A stretch of DNA of 31,139 nucleotides. Source: a virus. Shown here one piece after another: positions 8,286-16,761 of the stretch. The stretch's first letter is position 1. Each line of letters opens with the position of its first letter. Made by a program: the position numbers and the translations under genes. The notes under the pieces were generated by a model that saw only the letters and a program-made list of their open reading frames with translations, was not told the origin of the DNA and did no database searches. Location of the stretch: the IMG/VR virus record IMGVR_UViG_3300042301_001808, positions 1 through 31,139 of that record. One strand, given 5' to 3'.

Positions 8286-9142
8286 TACTTAATTGATTTT
8301 AATTCGTCAATCAATTGATAATATTGTAAAAGTGAAATAACATTCTCATCTCTTACATTTTGAGTTTTATCTAATGGTTTTAACAGTGTTACTACCTCTG
8401 TTAATTTAATTTGAGTAGTTTTATCAGATACTGTTGGAATTATTTTGTTAATTTCAGAAATTATTGTAATAAAATTTTTATTAACAAATTCTCTTAATTT
8501 AACAGTATTAGTAATATTATTGATAAACTCTTTTAATATTAATTTCTGACGATCGGATAATGTGGAATATTTGCTGTTGAATTTCTCTAACAACATACGA
8601 TAAACTAGCAAACGAGAGCCTTTATCCATACTAGAAAATTCTTCCATTACACGATCTTTAACACCTTCCTTGTCAATTTCTTTACGAGTGATGTGTTCTA
8701 ATAATGTAATTTTATTATCAATAATATGTTGAGGTGCTACAAATTCTAGTGAATTGTGTGCTTCAATTAAGTTATATACAGCAGCATATTCTTTATAGTT
8801 ATTGATCTTTGCTTTAAAGAATTCTTCTAAATCGTAATTTTCACGTATATCTTTAATAAGATTATACTTTTCTTTACGTAGTGCCGTTTTATTTAGACGC
8901 AGAGATGCTTCTAACGTAGCATTGATAAATGTTTCAGCTTTACCTTCACTAAGAGCCCTAGGAGAAATTAACGCTTGGTATAATTTATACTCCTTAGACA
9001 ACTCAGATTTATTAAAGTACTTTCTAACTAATCCAATAGCTGCTGAGTCTTTATTGGATACGGTATCTGATGCTATTTGTCTTACAAGTAGCTCAAATAA
9101 AATACCGGTATTTTTGAATTTGCTGTGTTTAATCTTTGTCAT
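8285..9142 (-). CDS. Helical head-cassette protein, function unknown
   Basis: A 285-residue, almost wholly alpha-helical, Lys/Glu/Leu-rich protein that starts MTKIKHSKFKNTGILFELLV. I know similar proteins next to the portal gene in marine T4-type phages but no function for them. It has no tag-like N-terminus, no Cys cluster and no nucleotide-binding motif. It follows the portal gene by 27 bases containing an ATATTTATA element. Its last codon region meets the next gene at 8285, where TAA and ATG share a base. Portal assembly or scaffold work is inferred from position. Confidence 0.7.
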   Translation of the reverse strand: MTKIKHSKFKNTGILFELLVRQIASDTVSNKDSAAIGLVRKYFNKSELSKEYKLYQALISPRALSEGKAETFINATLEASLRLNKTALRKEKYNLIKDIRENYDLEEFFKAKINNYKEYAAVYNLIEAHNSLEFVAPQHIIDNKITLLEHITRKEIDKEGVKDRVMEEFSSMDKGSRLLVYRMLLEKFNSKYSTLSDRQKLILKEFINNITNTVKLREFVNKNFITIISEINKIIPTVSDKTTQIKLTEVVTLLKPLDKTQNVRDENVISLLQYYQLIDELKSIK

Positions 9143-9156
9143 AGTATTGCACTACC

Positions 9157-9165
9157 TATAAATAT
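9157..9165 (-). promoter_or_regulatory. Intergenic ATATTTATA element after the portal gene
   Basis: Plus strand TATAAATAT, 4 bases past the portal stop codon and 14 bases before the ATG at 9142. Confidence 0.4.
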
Positions 9166-9169
9166 GTAT

Positions 9170-11050
9170 TTATTTTATGTTCTTGATATTTTTCTCACTT
9201 AATAATGACGGTTCTTGTTCAGGTCCTAATACAATCTCTTTACGAGCTATATCTATCCCCTCAAGTAAAGTTTTATTTTTCTTAAATTCAAACATGGCTT
9301 TTGGTGTACCACTACCTTCAGGAGCAGCATTTGGTTTATATAGTTCACCATTTTCTTGGCTACCTAATCTATCTTTACCTAATGGATCTTGTTGTGTACC
9401 AATAATAGATGCTTTTTGTTTAGGGCGACCGGGTTTTCTTTCATCATATCCTGCTGGTACAGGTCCATTAACGTCCATTCCTGCTCTACCCTTACCATAT
9501 AATGAAGCTAAATCATGTGGTGTACCATATGATTTACCAGTTCTAGCTGGGTCATTACCTTCATTTTCAATTTGGGCTAAGCGGAATGTGCGTTTCTTAT
9601 CTTCAATTACTAGATCACGGTATTCATCGTATTGATCTTCACTAAACTGGAATATATTGTGGTAGATAAAATCTGATGGTAATAGATTAGTGTCTTGTAT
9701 TGATTTAGCTAATTCTACTTTTTCCTTCCATAATGCTACTTTTTCTTGTTCGTATATAACAGAAGGAGTAGTTAAAGATAATTCAAAATTAGATAGTCCT
9801 TCACCATCATATCCTTGTACATATAAATGTACTAATGCCATCTTATATAGTTCAGATAAAATAATACGTTGGATACGTTCTACTGTACGAGCAAATCTAA
9901 TATCTTCAGCAGCTAATGTAGCTTTACCTTGTAAATCTTTTTCAAATCCAAAATATGCTTTAGGTATTTTTAATGCAGCTAACATCTCATCACGTAAGAA
10001 ATTAACGTCTTCTATTGCATTATATTCTAAACCTTTAATTGTATCAATCTTAGTTGCAGTATCATTACCACGAGTTGGAAGATAATAATCCTCCATCATA
10101 TTCATCATGTTATAACGCAAATTATATTCACCCGTTTGTTGATCTATGTGAGGTGTTTTTTTCATTTTTTGCATTACTTTCTGCATATATCCATCAACTT
10201 CATGTGGTGGGATATTACCAACATTAATAGTAAATACACGTTTTTCTGGGGCACGAGTAATACGATGTAATAACATCGCGTCTTTCATCAGCACATACTG
10301 CTTGTAAGTTTTACGAGCAGGTTCAATAAACGAACGTCCATAAGGTAGATAGTTAGCGTCAGTTAATAACCTAAAATGCGCTATTTCATAGTTTTGGAAT
10401 GTGATCTTACCCTCTTTATCTTTACGATAATCAGGATAACTAGCACCACCTGCTGATATTACCATAGGATCAATCCTGAATATTACTAGCGATGGGTTGG
10501 AAGGTTCTGTTCCCTCTTCACGCACCATATCATAAACAGACATTGGTGTTACATTGTATATTCCGAATTTTTCTGCAATCTCCATATGTAAATAAAAATC
10601 ACCATATTTACACATATTACGAGTCCATAACCATAAGTTAAATTCGATGTTTAATACATCATAAAATAAATTATATAATATACGTTGAATGTTTTCATCG
10701 GCACTTCTAATCTGTAGTACCTCACCCATTTCGTTTTTTAAAGTTGATTCATCTGCTAAAATATCTAATGCAGATGCTATAATTGATTCGGTATCCATTG
10801 CTTCATAGTCAGTATATAATTGAATACGAAGTGTTTGATAGTTCATGGTTGGGTTGTAAGGCATATTAGCCCCAAACCTATGTAGTTTAGTAAATCTATC
10901 TATTAATGCATTTGTCTTTACATTACCGTAAGCTTGAATCCTATCTACGTCTATAGATTTTAGTTGATTTCCACCAACGTTTCTGATGATAACATCAGTA
11001 CTAAATAAACGTGTTAGTCTACCAAATAACCCTGGTTGTTGTTCTGCCAT
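9170..11050 (-). CDS. 20: Portal vertex protein, T4 gp20-like
   Basis: The 626-residue protein is longer than T4 gp20 (524) because of a low-complexity C-terminal extension rich in Gly, Pro, Lys and Asn (about 495-626). Conserved portal segments are visible: IIASALDILADES near 87-99, NICP-like YDVLNIEFNLWLWTRNMCKYGDFYLH around 130-155, TRAPEKRVFTINVGNIPP near 263-280, and a long region DTIKGLEYNAIEDVNFLRDEMLAALKIPKAYFG near 330-365. The portal forms the twelve-fold DNA channel of the head and docks the terminase. It lies 31 bases downstream of the terminase gene, the T4 order without genes 18 and 19 between them. Confidence 0.93.
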   Translation of the reverse strand: MAEQQPGLFGRLTRLFSTDVIIRNVGGNQLKSIDVDRIQAYGNVKTNALIDRFTKLHRFGANMPYNPTMNYQTLRIQLYTDYEAMDTESIIASALDILADESTLKNEMGEVLQIRSADENIQRILYNLFYDVLNIEFNLWLWTRNMCKYGDFYLHMEIAEKFGIYNVTPMSVYDMVREEGTEPSNPSLVIFRIDPMVISAGGASYPDYRKDKEGKITFQNYEIAHFRLLTDANYLPYGRSFIEPARKTYKQYVLMKDAMLLHRITRAPEKRVFTINVGNIPPHEVDGYMQKVMQKMKKTPHIDQQTGEYNLRYNMMNMMEDYYLPTRGNDTATKIDTIKGLEYNAIEDVNFLRDEMLAALKIPKAYFGFEKDLQGKATLAAEDIRFARTVERIQRIILSELYKMALVHLYVQGYDGEGLSNFELSLTTPSVIYEQEKVALWKEKVELAKSIQDTNLLPSDFIYHNIFQFSEDQYDEYRDLVIEDKKRTFRLAQIENEGNDPARTGKSYGTPHDLASLYGKGRAGMDVNGPVPAGYDERKPGRPKQKASIIGTQQDPLGKDRLGSQENGELYKPNAAPEGSGTPKAMFEFKKNKTLLEGIDIARKEIVLGPEQEPSLLSEKNIKNIK

Positions 11051-11070
11051 TTTGTTGTTTTATTATATCA

Positions 11071-11078
11071 ATAAATAT
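11071..11078 (-). promoter_or_regulatory. ATATTTAT variant of the intergenic element before the portal gene
   Basis: Plus strand ATAAATAT within the palindrome AATAAATATTTATT. It lies 3 bases past the terminase stop codon and 20 bases before the portal ATG. Because of the palindrome it also contains AATAAATA in the direction of the genes. Confidence 0.4.
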
Positions 11079-11081
11079 TTA

Positions 11082-12671
11082 TTACCCTAACACCCACGTC
11101 ATATCTTCAAATTGTCCATGACCGTTATTAACCATATATGGATTTTGTTGTCCATTAGGTAATTGAGGCATAAATCCACCTTCGTATCCTGTTCTAGTTA
11201 TATTAGATATCATTGCTCTGTTTATGTCCATTCCTTGTTCATAGAATTTCATTGCAGTATCTCTGGTGAATAACCCAATGCCCAATGCCATTACTAAGTC
11301 ATCGTTATATCCATTTTGTGCTTGTGCTTTGCCATTCATCCAAATAAACACACGTAATTCTTCTAATAAACGTTTAGAGCGGAAAGTAAATGCCTTCTCC
11401 CTAATATACGACTCCATTTTGGATATAACAAGTGGTCTTGTTTTAGTTGATGTAGTGAAACCAGGAACTGTTTGATCAGATTCCATCTTAGACATCCATT
11501 TATCTATATTTACTTCTCCATATGTTCTAGGAGAATAATATAATTTAGGATATCCTTTCTCAATTATTGTATTAACTACATCCCAACCTACGTTAGCGTT
11601 TTCCACTACTAACAATGCGTTGTTATATTCAGTAGCTACGGCTACTAACATATTACCAAAAGTTCTAGTATCTACTTGTGACTTAAATTCAGCCACTTGT
11701 TCACAGTTTGTAGTGTCAATAACATGGAATGTCGAGTAGTCCGAACCATCACCACGAGCAACGTCAGCACAGACAATATAAGACTTACTATAGTCAGGGT
11801 AATTCCATATCCAATAATCTCCACCAAGAAAGCGACGTTCAACAGGATCTTGTATAAATGTTTCTTCATAAAATGATAATAAATCTGGTTCAACAACTGA
11901 GTTACCTGAGCCCAAAAAGTCACAATCATACTCTTGAGCAAATTCACGAGGCGACATATTCGCTCGTTCGGTTTCTTCCCATTTTTCATCTCTATCTGGA
12001 TGAAGATTCCATGGCAGTTTTATTGCTTTAAAATCACCTTTTCCTATTTCTGCATCTGAATACATTTTATGGAACCAGTTACCAACACCATTTGGTGATG
12101 ATAATGCTATGATACCTCCACCCGTTGCAATTGTAGGTTTAATACTGGTGTATATTTTATCAATACCTTCAATGAAGGCTGCCTCATCTACTAATAACAA
12201 AGATACAGCGTAAGATCTACCTGCATCTGATGCAGCGGATGTTGCTACTATTCTAGAATTATTAGCTAACTGAAACGATAGTTTGTTATTTGATATTGGT
12301 TTTTGGTTACCCTTCAACCAACTAGGTAGGTTTTCATACATAAATTGTACTTTCTCCACCATACCACGAGCGGTTTCTTGTTTTGTTGCTATACAAAGTA
12401 CAGTTTTATCCTTATTGAATAGCATAGTCCATAAAGCAAACCCAGCAGATAGGGTTGATATACCTAACTGTCTTGATTTATTTATGATACAAAATCTATT
12501 GTTTCTAAAATCCGATAGTACTTCTTCTTGAAAGGGATATAAATGAAATAATACTCTACCTTTAACCGGGTGAGTAATGTAGCAGTATTTTCTAAAGAAA
12601 TGTACAGGGTCCGTAGCACACTTTATGTACTCCTGTTTAATAATTTCTTTAATATTTGCTTGTTGAGACAT
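11082..12671 (-). CDS. 17: Terminase large subunit, T4 gp17-like
   Basis: Counting from the ATG at 12669-12671, the product has 529 residues. The ATPase domain has Walker A SRQLGIST (66-73), Walker B LLLVDEAAF (158-166) and the coupling motif SSPNG (191-195). The RNase H-like nuclease domain has Asp303 in CADVARGDGSD, Glu357 in LLVVENAN and Asp457/458 in YNDDLVMA. It packages DNA into the prohead through the portal and makes the headful cut. A longer reading from 12707 would run back through the ATATTTATA element and add a hydrophobic MDLFYIFIY leader, so I prefer MSQQ. No small terminase gene was seen in the window. Confidence 0.95.
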   Translation of the reverse strand: MSQQANIKEIIKQEYIKCATDPVHFFRKYCYITHPVKGRVLFHLYPFQEEVLSDFRNNRFCIINKSRQLGISTLSAGFALWTMLFNKDKTVLCIATKQETARGMVEKVQFMYENLPSWLKGNQKPISNNKLSFQLANNSRIVATSAASDAGRSYAVSLLLVDEAAFIEGIDKIYTSIKPTIATGGGIIALSSPNGVGNWFHKMYSDAEIGKGDFKAIKLPWNLHPDRDEKWEETERANMSPREFAQEYDCDFLGSGNSVVEPDLLSFYEETFIQDPVERRFLGGDYWIWNYPDYSKSYIVCADVARGDGSDYSTFHVIDTTNCEQVAEFKSQVDTRTFGNMLVAVATEYNNALLVVENANVGWDVVNTIIEKGYPKLYYSPRTYGEVNIDKWMSKMESDQTVPGFTTSTKTRPLVISKMESYIREKAFTFRSKRLLEELRVFIWMNGKAQAQNGYNDDLVMALGIGLFTRDTAMKFYEQGMDINRAMISNITRTGYEGGFMPQLPNGQQNPYMVNNGHGQFEDMTWVLG

Positions 12672-12683
12672 ATATTGTTTATA

Positions 12684-12692
12684 TATAAATAT
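12684..12692 (-). promoter_or_regulatory. Intergenic ATATTTATA element before the terminase gene
   Basis: Plus strand TATAAATAT, directly after the T-run of the terminator at 12695-12723 and 12 bases before the terminase ATG. Together with the copy before phoH this is the most promoter-like placement. Confidence 0.45.
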
Positions 12693-12694
12693 AT

Positions 12695-12723
12695 AAAAAA
12701 GGTCCAACCTTGTGGGTTGGACC
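12695..12723 (-). terminator. Rho-independent terminator before the terminase gene
   Basis: Minus strand GGTCCAACC and GGTTGGACC form a perfect 9-bp stem around a 5-base loop, followed by six T. It closes the unit that ends with the coiled-coil membrane protein at 12745. Confidence 0.93.
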
Positions 12724-12744
12724 TGTATAGTCTGGGTGGCGTGG

Positions 12745-13437
12745 TTATTTTGCTAGTAATAGGTATGTTAATCCACCTATAATAATGTAGCTAGTTATAT
12801 TTTTAAATTTAGATTTAAATTTATGTTTTTTATATTCTGTTTCTAATCTACTGTATTGGTCTTCCCAACTGTTAATAGCATTATCTTTATTTAATATAAT
12901 GTGTTTGTAATTAAGTTCATTATTAATATGTTTACTTATAATACTATCTTTAGTAGATATTCTTGATTCAGATAGAGTAATAATACTATCTTGAATTACT
13001 AATAATTGTCTGTCACCATCTAGCTCTACTAAATCTTTTATAGTTGATACTAATACTGGTTGTGCTACTGGTAATGGGTTTGTTGTGGTATCTGTTGGGT
13101 AACGATTATTAAGTGATTGTACTAATTCACTACTGGTGAATTTGTCTACAGCGTGTTTAGATGAATCTACATATTTGATAATAGGTTTTATTTTAGATTT
13201 TTGATGTAATGCTTGATCTTCTAATATAGAATCTTTAACCATTAATATCTCAATAACAACATTGTTATCTTTAATAACACTTTGTAATGAATCTGTTACA
13301 CGATTTAAACTATCTAATTTAGCTCCAAATCCTTTATCAAGACCACTGTTACATTTTTCAAACAAAATACTAGCTATTCCTACAATAAAGACAATAGATA
13401 ATACTACTGTTAATACATTTTTAATTTTGTTATACAT
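12745..13437 (-). CDS. Coiled-coil membrane protein, spanin-like
   Basis: The 230-residue protein has an N-terminal membrane segment (about 8-26, with Lys before it), a long polar helical middle rich in Asp, Ser, Leu and Ile (SLNRVTDSLQSVIKDNN and similar), and a hydrophobic C-terminal segment (about 213-229). Such a layout fits an envelope-spanning lysis protein or another periplasmic coiled coil. I associate Ser/Asp-rich proteins of this build with Bacteroidetes phages. A Cys at 29 follows the first hydrophobic stretch, but the context (LFEKC) is not a good lipobox. No endolysin or holin is seen nearby, so the lysis role is only inferred. Confidence 0.55.
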   Translation of the reverse strand: MYNKIKNVLTVVLSIVFIVGIASILFEKCNSGLDKGFGAKLDSLNRVTDSLQSVIKDNNVVIEILMVKDSILEDQALHQKSKIKPIIKYVDSSKHAVDKFTSSELVQSLNNRYPTDTTTNPLPVAQPVLVSTIKDLVELDGDRQLLVIQDSIITLSESRISTKDSIISKHINNELNYKHIILNKDNAINSWEDQYSRLETEYKKHKFKSKFKNITSYIIIGGLTYLLLAK

Positions 13438-13444
13438 GATTTTA

Positions 13445-14437
13445 TTATTTTATAATTCCTGCACGGTATTTTAATTGTTCCATAAACCATTCATCAATTG
13501 GCTCTTCTGGTTTTTCTTTAGCCTGATTTGCTTTGGCTTGACGTTTTTGCAAATATTCTGATCCTGCTATTAGATCATTTATTCTTTGCTCTAATGAGGC
13601 TTTTAAATCTATCAAACGTTGTAATTCAGATGATGGTTTATCTTTGAAATCACCAGCTACATTTTTTGATCTTCTTGCTTTAAATATATCACTTTTTACT
13701 TTATTTAAACGTGCTTCTAAATCAGATACTTTCATGAAGTTTTGATAATCTTCATCAGGTATTCCAAGATCAGATGTTTTGCTTACTATTGGTTCTTCTT
13801 CACCGGATTGTTTCATTTTAGCAAACATTGCGTCTACTTCTTCATCACTCATATCACCTACGATAAAGTCAAATTCATCGCTTGTTTCTTCTTCTTCATC
13901 ATCCTCTTCATCATCAGCTACATCGCTCGGTACATCTCCGAAACCACCAATATCTCTTTTCTTTATAGTTACGGGTTTAATAGGAGTAAAATCATCAGCG
14001 GCTGCTCGTGGTGCTTTTTGTTCCTCAGCAGCTACAATTACACCTCTAGCTACCAATTCCATAAAATCTGAGTTTACTGGCTGTTGTTTGTTATATCCTA
14101 ACTCATATGCTAAGTCTATTTTAGAAATAGGCTCATCAATCTCTTTCATTTTACTTACGATACGATTTTTCTTACCAGTAAATTTTCCGGGATCAACATC
14201 AGGAGCTAATTCATAACGTAATGCTACGTTAGCTAATTCATCTAATTTATCTTCAGATACTACTGATGTTCTACCTGATGATAGGTCTGATTTTTTAGCG
14301 TTTAATGCCGTTATTTGTTTATTAATAGAATTTAATTCTGCATCTTTAGCTGCTTTCTCTTGGGGAGTTATTTCAGCTTCGTTCACTACTTCATTTATAG
14401 CTTTACGTATAATTTGTCTTAATTCAGATTTTTTCAT
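13445..14437 (-). CDS. Acidic protein with capsid-targeting-like N-terminus, function unknown
   Basis: I start it at the ATG at 14435-14437; the longer frame reading adds an unlikely hydrophobic leader and covers the ATATTTATA element. The 330-residue product begins MKKSELRQIIRKAINEVVNE, an amphipathic helix with two overlapping [I/V]-N-E sites. The centre has a Glu/Asp run (about 175-190) and the helix-rich C-terminal third is a probable coiled coil. It ends QLKYRAGIIK, a loose match to the RWKMLAGITKF end of the gp22-like scaffold. Together these features suggest a prohead core or internal protein. No enzymatic motif is visible. Confidence 0.7.
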   Translation of the reverse strand: MKKSELRQIIRKAINEVVNEAEITPQEKAAKDAELNSINKQITALNAKKSDLSSGRTSVVSEDKLDELANVALRYELAPDVDPGKFTGKKNRIVSKMKEIDEPISKIDLAYELGYNKQQPVNSDFMELVARGVIVAAEEQKAPRAAADDFTPIKPVTIKKRDIGGFGDVPSDVADDEEDDEEEETSDEFDFIVGDMSDEEVDAMFAKMKQSGEEEPIVSKTSDLGIPDEDYQNFMKVSDLEARLNKVKSDIFKARRSKNVAGDFKDKPSSELQRLIDLKASLEQRINDLIAGSEYLQKRQAKANQAKEKPEEPIDEWFMEQLKYRAGIIK

Positions 14438-14457
14438 GTGTTGTTGATAGTTGTGAA

Positions 14458-14466
14458 TATAAATAT
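14458..14466 (-). promoter_or_regulatory. Intergenic ATATTTATA element overlapping a stop codon
   Basis: Plus strand TATAAATAT. Its upstream end shares one base with the TAA (14466-14468) of the kinase gene, and it lies 21 bases before the ATG at 14437. Confidence 0.4.
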
Positions 14467-14984
14467 TAAATATTTTGCAAAATAGTAGCAATACGTTCTT
14501 CTGTTGTACCTTTTATATGAACTAGTTTATTAGGTTTATATTCTTCTAATGATTCTTTAATAACCCAATCAATTTTATTACGGTATTCAGGATCAACAGT
14601 GCGAACACCATTATCCTCAATTTCAACACCCTCTGGTGAAACGTAAAATACTACATCATATTGATTGCGAAGTCTCATAGCGGCCTCAACAAATGAATGT
14701 TTAGCAAACCAATCAATAGATTTAGCTGAAAATGTAAAGGCGCATACATCCCATATTGTTCTATCAGTGATGATATTTGGTTGTAATAATTCAGTAGCTC
14801 GTTCTGCTAAAAATACAAACTGACCATTTAATGTAGAATCTGTATTTAGTGGTATACCTAAATTACTAAGATATTTACTACGTTCAGTTTGTACAACATG
14901 ATCTTTAAAACGATCAGTTTCACCTAACGCTCTAGCTAATGTAGTTTTACCTACACTCATTGTACCTGCTAACCCTATTCTCAT
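14466..14984 (-). CDS. Small P-loop kinase (AAA/NadR-like)
   Basis: The 172-residue protein has the P-loop GTMSVGKTT at residues 7-15 and a Walker B-like hydrophobic strand NIITDRTIWDV near 70-80. The segment DVVFYVSPEG at about 109-118 looks like the substrate-lid region of nucleoside or nucleotide kinases. The size and layout match phage AAA-type kinases related to the kinase domain of NadR or to deoxynucleoside kinases, but the substrate cannot be told from sequence. Its ATG overlaps the stop of the upstream small gene (ATGA, 14981-14984), so the two are translated together. Confidence 0.75.
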   Translation of the reverse strand: MRIGLAGTMSVGKTTLARALGETDRFKDHVVQTERSKYLSNLGIPLNTDSTLNGQFVFLAERATELLQPNIITDRTIWDVCAFTFSAKSIDWFAKHSFVEAAMRLRNQYDVVFYVSPEGVEIEDNGVRTVDPEYRNKIDWVIKESLEEYKPNKLVHIKGTTEERIATILQNI

Positions 14985-15187
14985 TTGTTATTTTTTTCGT
15001 TTATTTTTTTCATTTGACGCGCTACACGACGATCGTCTTTAGCTTCTTTTTGTATCTTACTCCATTTTTTATCAAAACCATTTTTATACTTAATATCAAC
15101 ACTGATAGGTCCGTTTGCGAACCTATCAGTATCGAATGACCAAACTTCGATCATATTTTCATCTTCGTATGTACGTTGAAATTTCAT
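14981..15187 (-). CDS. Small charged protein, function unknown
   Basis: A 68-residue protein starting MKFQRTYEDENMIEVWSFDT. The first half looks like a small beta structure (IEVWSFD, ISVDIKY) and the second is a Lys/Arg-rich helix (KKWSKIQKEAKDDRRVARQM). It has a proper ATG and overlaps the kinase gene by four bases, which supports it as a real gene. I do not recognise the family. Confidence 0.65.
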   Translation of the reverse strand: MKFQRTYEDENMIEVWSFDTDRFANGPISVDIKYKNGFDKKWSKIQKEAKDDRRVARQMKKINEKNNK

Positions 15188-15214
15188 ATATTAAATATAC
15201 AAATTAATTTTGCC

Positions 15215-15451
15215 TTATACTCTAGCTCCTGCTGCTTTAGCGGCTGCTGTTTTATGCCATGGTACACCATTAGTATCTTTTTTAAAGAACTCCCATTGGT
15301 CTTTTGAATATTTTATTCCAAATAAATAATATTCAGCTGCTCGTTTATTGCCTTGGGGTATATAAGCTGGACCATCCCAATTATGCATTTTTCCGTTTAG
15401 GTGGTATACTATAGTTTTATCTGCTGTTTTTAGTTTCTTAGTTTCTGACAT
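15215..15451 (-). CDS. Small protein with a single NG..H..GPA motif
   Basis: The 78-residue protein contains YHLNGKMHNWDGPAYIPQG (about 16-34), then EYYLFGIKYSKDQWEFF. This Asn-Gly, His, Gly-Pro-Ala pattern occurs, often repeated, in many phage and viral proteins of unknown function; here there is one copy. The tail is Ala/Lys-rich. It lies two bases after the FAD dehydrogenase stop codon. Function unknown. Confidence 0.65.
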   Translation of the reverse strand: MSETKKLKTADKTIVYHLNGKMHNWDGPAYIPQGNKRAAEYYLFGIKYSKDQWEFFKKDTNGVPWHKTAAAKAAGARV

Positions 15452-15453
15452 GT

Positions 15454-16761
15454 TTATTTAATTAATTTTTCTGCAATGTATATTCCGTGTGCTCCTGATA
15501 CTGTTATTCCTCTAGCTGATAAAGCATCACCAGCAAAATACACATTTGGATAATCAGTTAATGATAAATCAGTATAGTTAACTAGTGGTTCAGGTGATAA
15601 ATACTTTACTTCCGGTAAATATATTCCCCAATCATCTCCAAAGTTAAATACTTTATTCATATCGTCTATAAAATCTTCAATATAATAGAAATATGATCCC
15701 ATAGCTTCAATTAATGGTACTAAAGTATCTATTGGATAAGATGTCACTGGAGTACCTTCTGATGTTAGTCCTGAAATACGAGTACGATTAGGTGAATAGT
15801 ATAATCCTTTTCCATTGACTTGTAATTTAGAAACAACTTTTCTACTCCATTCAAATGGATTTTCAATACCTTTAATTTCCATTAAGATGCCAAAATTAGT
15901 CATATCGTTTCTAAATTCCTCACCTTTCTTAGCATGACCATTATATGTAATATCACCATATGTTTCCTCTACTGCTACATAAGCAGCATTGTTGTTAGTA
16001 CAGAATGAACGTATAGATACATTTTCAAATTTTTGATATAATTTGAAATCATAAGACACATCAATCAATTTTTGGAAATAATGTTGTGGTGCTTCAAAAC
16101 GAGCTCCTATTTGTACTGATTTGGGTTCAGTTGGTAATTTATATTGGTCTGCTAATTGTTTACCGAAGTCTATTCCTGATTTACCTACTGCAAATATCAA
16201 TTCATCATAATTCATCCACCCTCCGATTTCAGAACTAGGATCATCTAACAAATATACATTGCTTTGTTCAAATTCAATCTTAGTTACTTCAGTATTCCAT
16301 TTAAACTTAACACCTTTATCTAACAAATATTGATACCATGTTTTAGCAATCTCATGTAAGAAATTAGAACCAATGTGCCATACAGGAAACATACGTAATC
16401 CAAAATATGGTTTAATAAATTCAGGTTCCTCTTGTGGATTAGATAAGAATATTTCATCTGGTTTAGGGTGAAAACGAGTAAAGTTATCTACTACTTGTTT
16501 CATCAATTCCATAGCTTTTTCTTCACCACAATATTTTGACAATTGTCCACCAATTGATGTGTGGTATGTTAATTTACCATCACTCCATCCACCAGCGCCT
16601 AGCATACCAGTCATTACTTCTTCAGGTAAACGACTGTGTGGGTCATTACCTTTGTCTATGATAGTAATCAGTTCACCAGGATAGCCATTGTCTACTAGCT
16701 TAGTAGCAGCATTAATTCCTGCTACTCCAGCTCCAATAATCACAATTTTTTTACTTTGCAT
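15454..16761 (-). CDS. FAD-dependent dehydrogenase, COG2509-like
   Basis: The 435-residue protein begins with a dinucleotide-binding fold: KIVIIGAGVAG (GxGxxG at 10-15) and an acidic end of strand 2 at TIIDKG. It ends with the second FAD-binding motif VYFAGDALSARGI and SGAHGIYIAEKLI (about 407-434). The segment GAGGWSDGKLT near 56-66 is characteristic of the uncharacterised FAD-dependent dehydrogenase group COG2509. The physiological substrate is unknown. It is full length with all FAD motifs intact, so it is probably active. It overlaps the denV-like gene by 11 bases. A metabolic or redox enzyme like this is unusual in a T4-type phage and was probably captured from a cellular genome. Confidence 0.85.
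   Translation of the reverse strand: MQSKKIVIIGAGVAGINAATKLVDNGYPGELITIIDKGNDPHSRLPEEVMTGMLGAGGWSDGKLTYHTSIGGQLSKYCGEEKAMELMKQVVDNFTRFHPKPDEIFLSNPQEEPEFIKPYFGLRMFPVWHIGSNFLHEIAKTWYQYLLDKGVKFKWNTEVTKIEFEQSNVYLLDDPSSEIGGWMNYDELIFAVGKSGIDFGKQLADQYKLPTEPKSVQIGARFEAPQHYFQKLIDVSYDFKLYQKFENVSIRSFCTNNNAAYVAVEETYGDITYNGHAKKGEEFRNDMTNFGILMEIKGIENPFEWSRKVVSKLQVNGKGLYYSPNRTRISGLTSEGTPVTSYPIDTLVPLIEAMGSYFYYIEDFIDDMNKVFNFGDDWGIYLPEVKYLSPEPLVNYTDLSLTDYPNVYFAGDALSARGITVSGAHGIYIAEKLIK

Noticed and set aside
11672-11989. Minus-strand frame inside the terminase gene
   Set aside because: It lies wholly within the gp17-like gene in another frame, and the terminase motifs are unambiguous.
12672-12707. N-terminal extension of the terminase (MDLFYIFIYKQY)
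   Set aside because: It would be encoded by the AT-rich gap, including the ATATTTATA element and part of the terminator; the ATG at 12671 gives a usual gp17 N-terminus.
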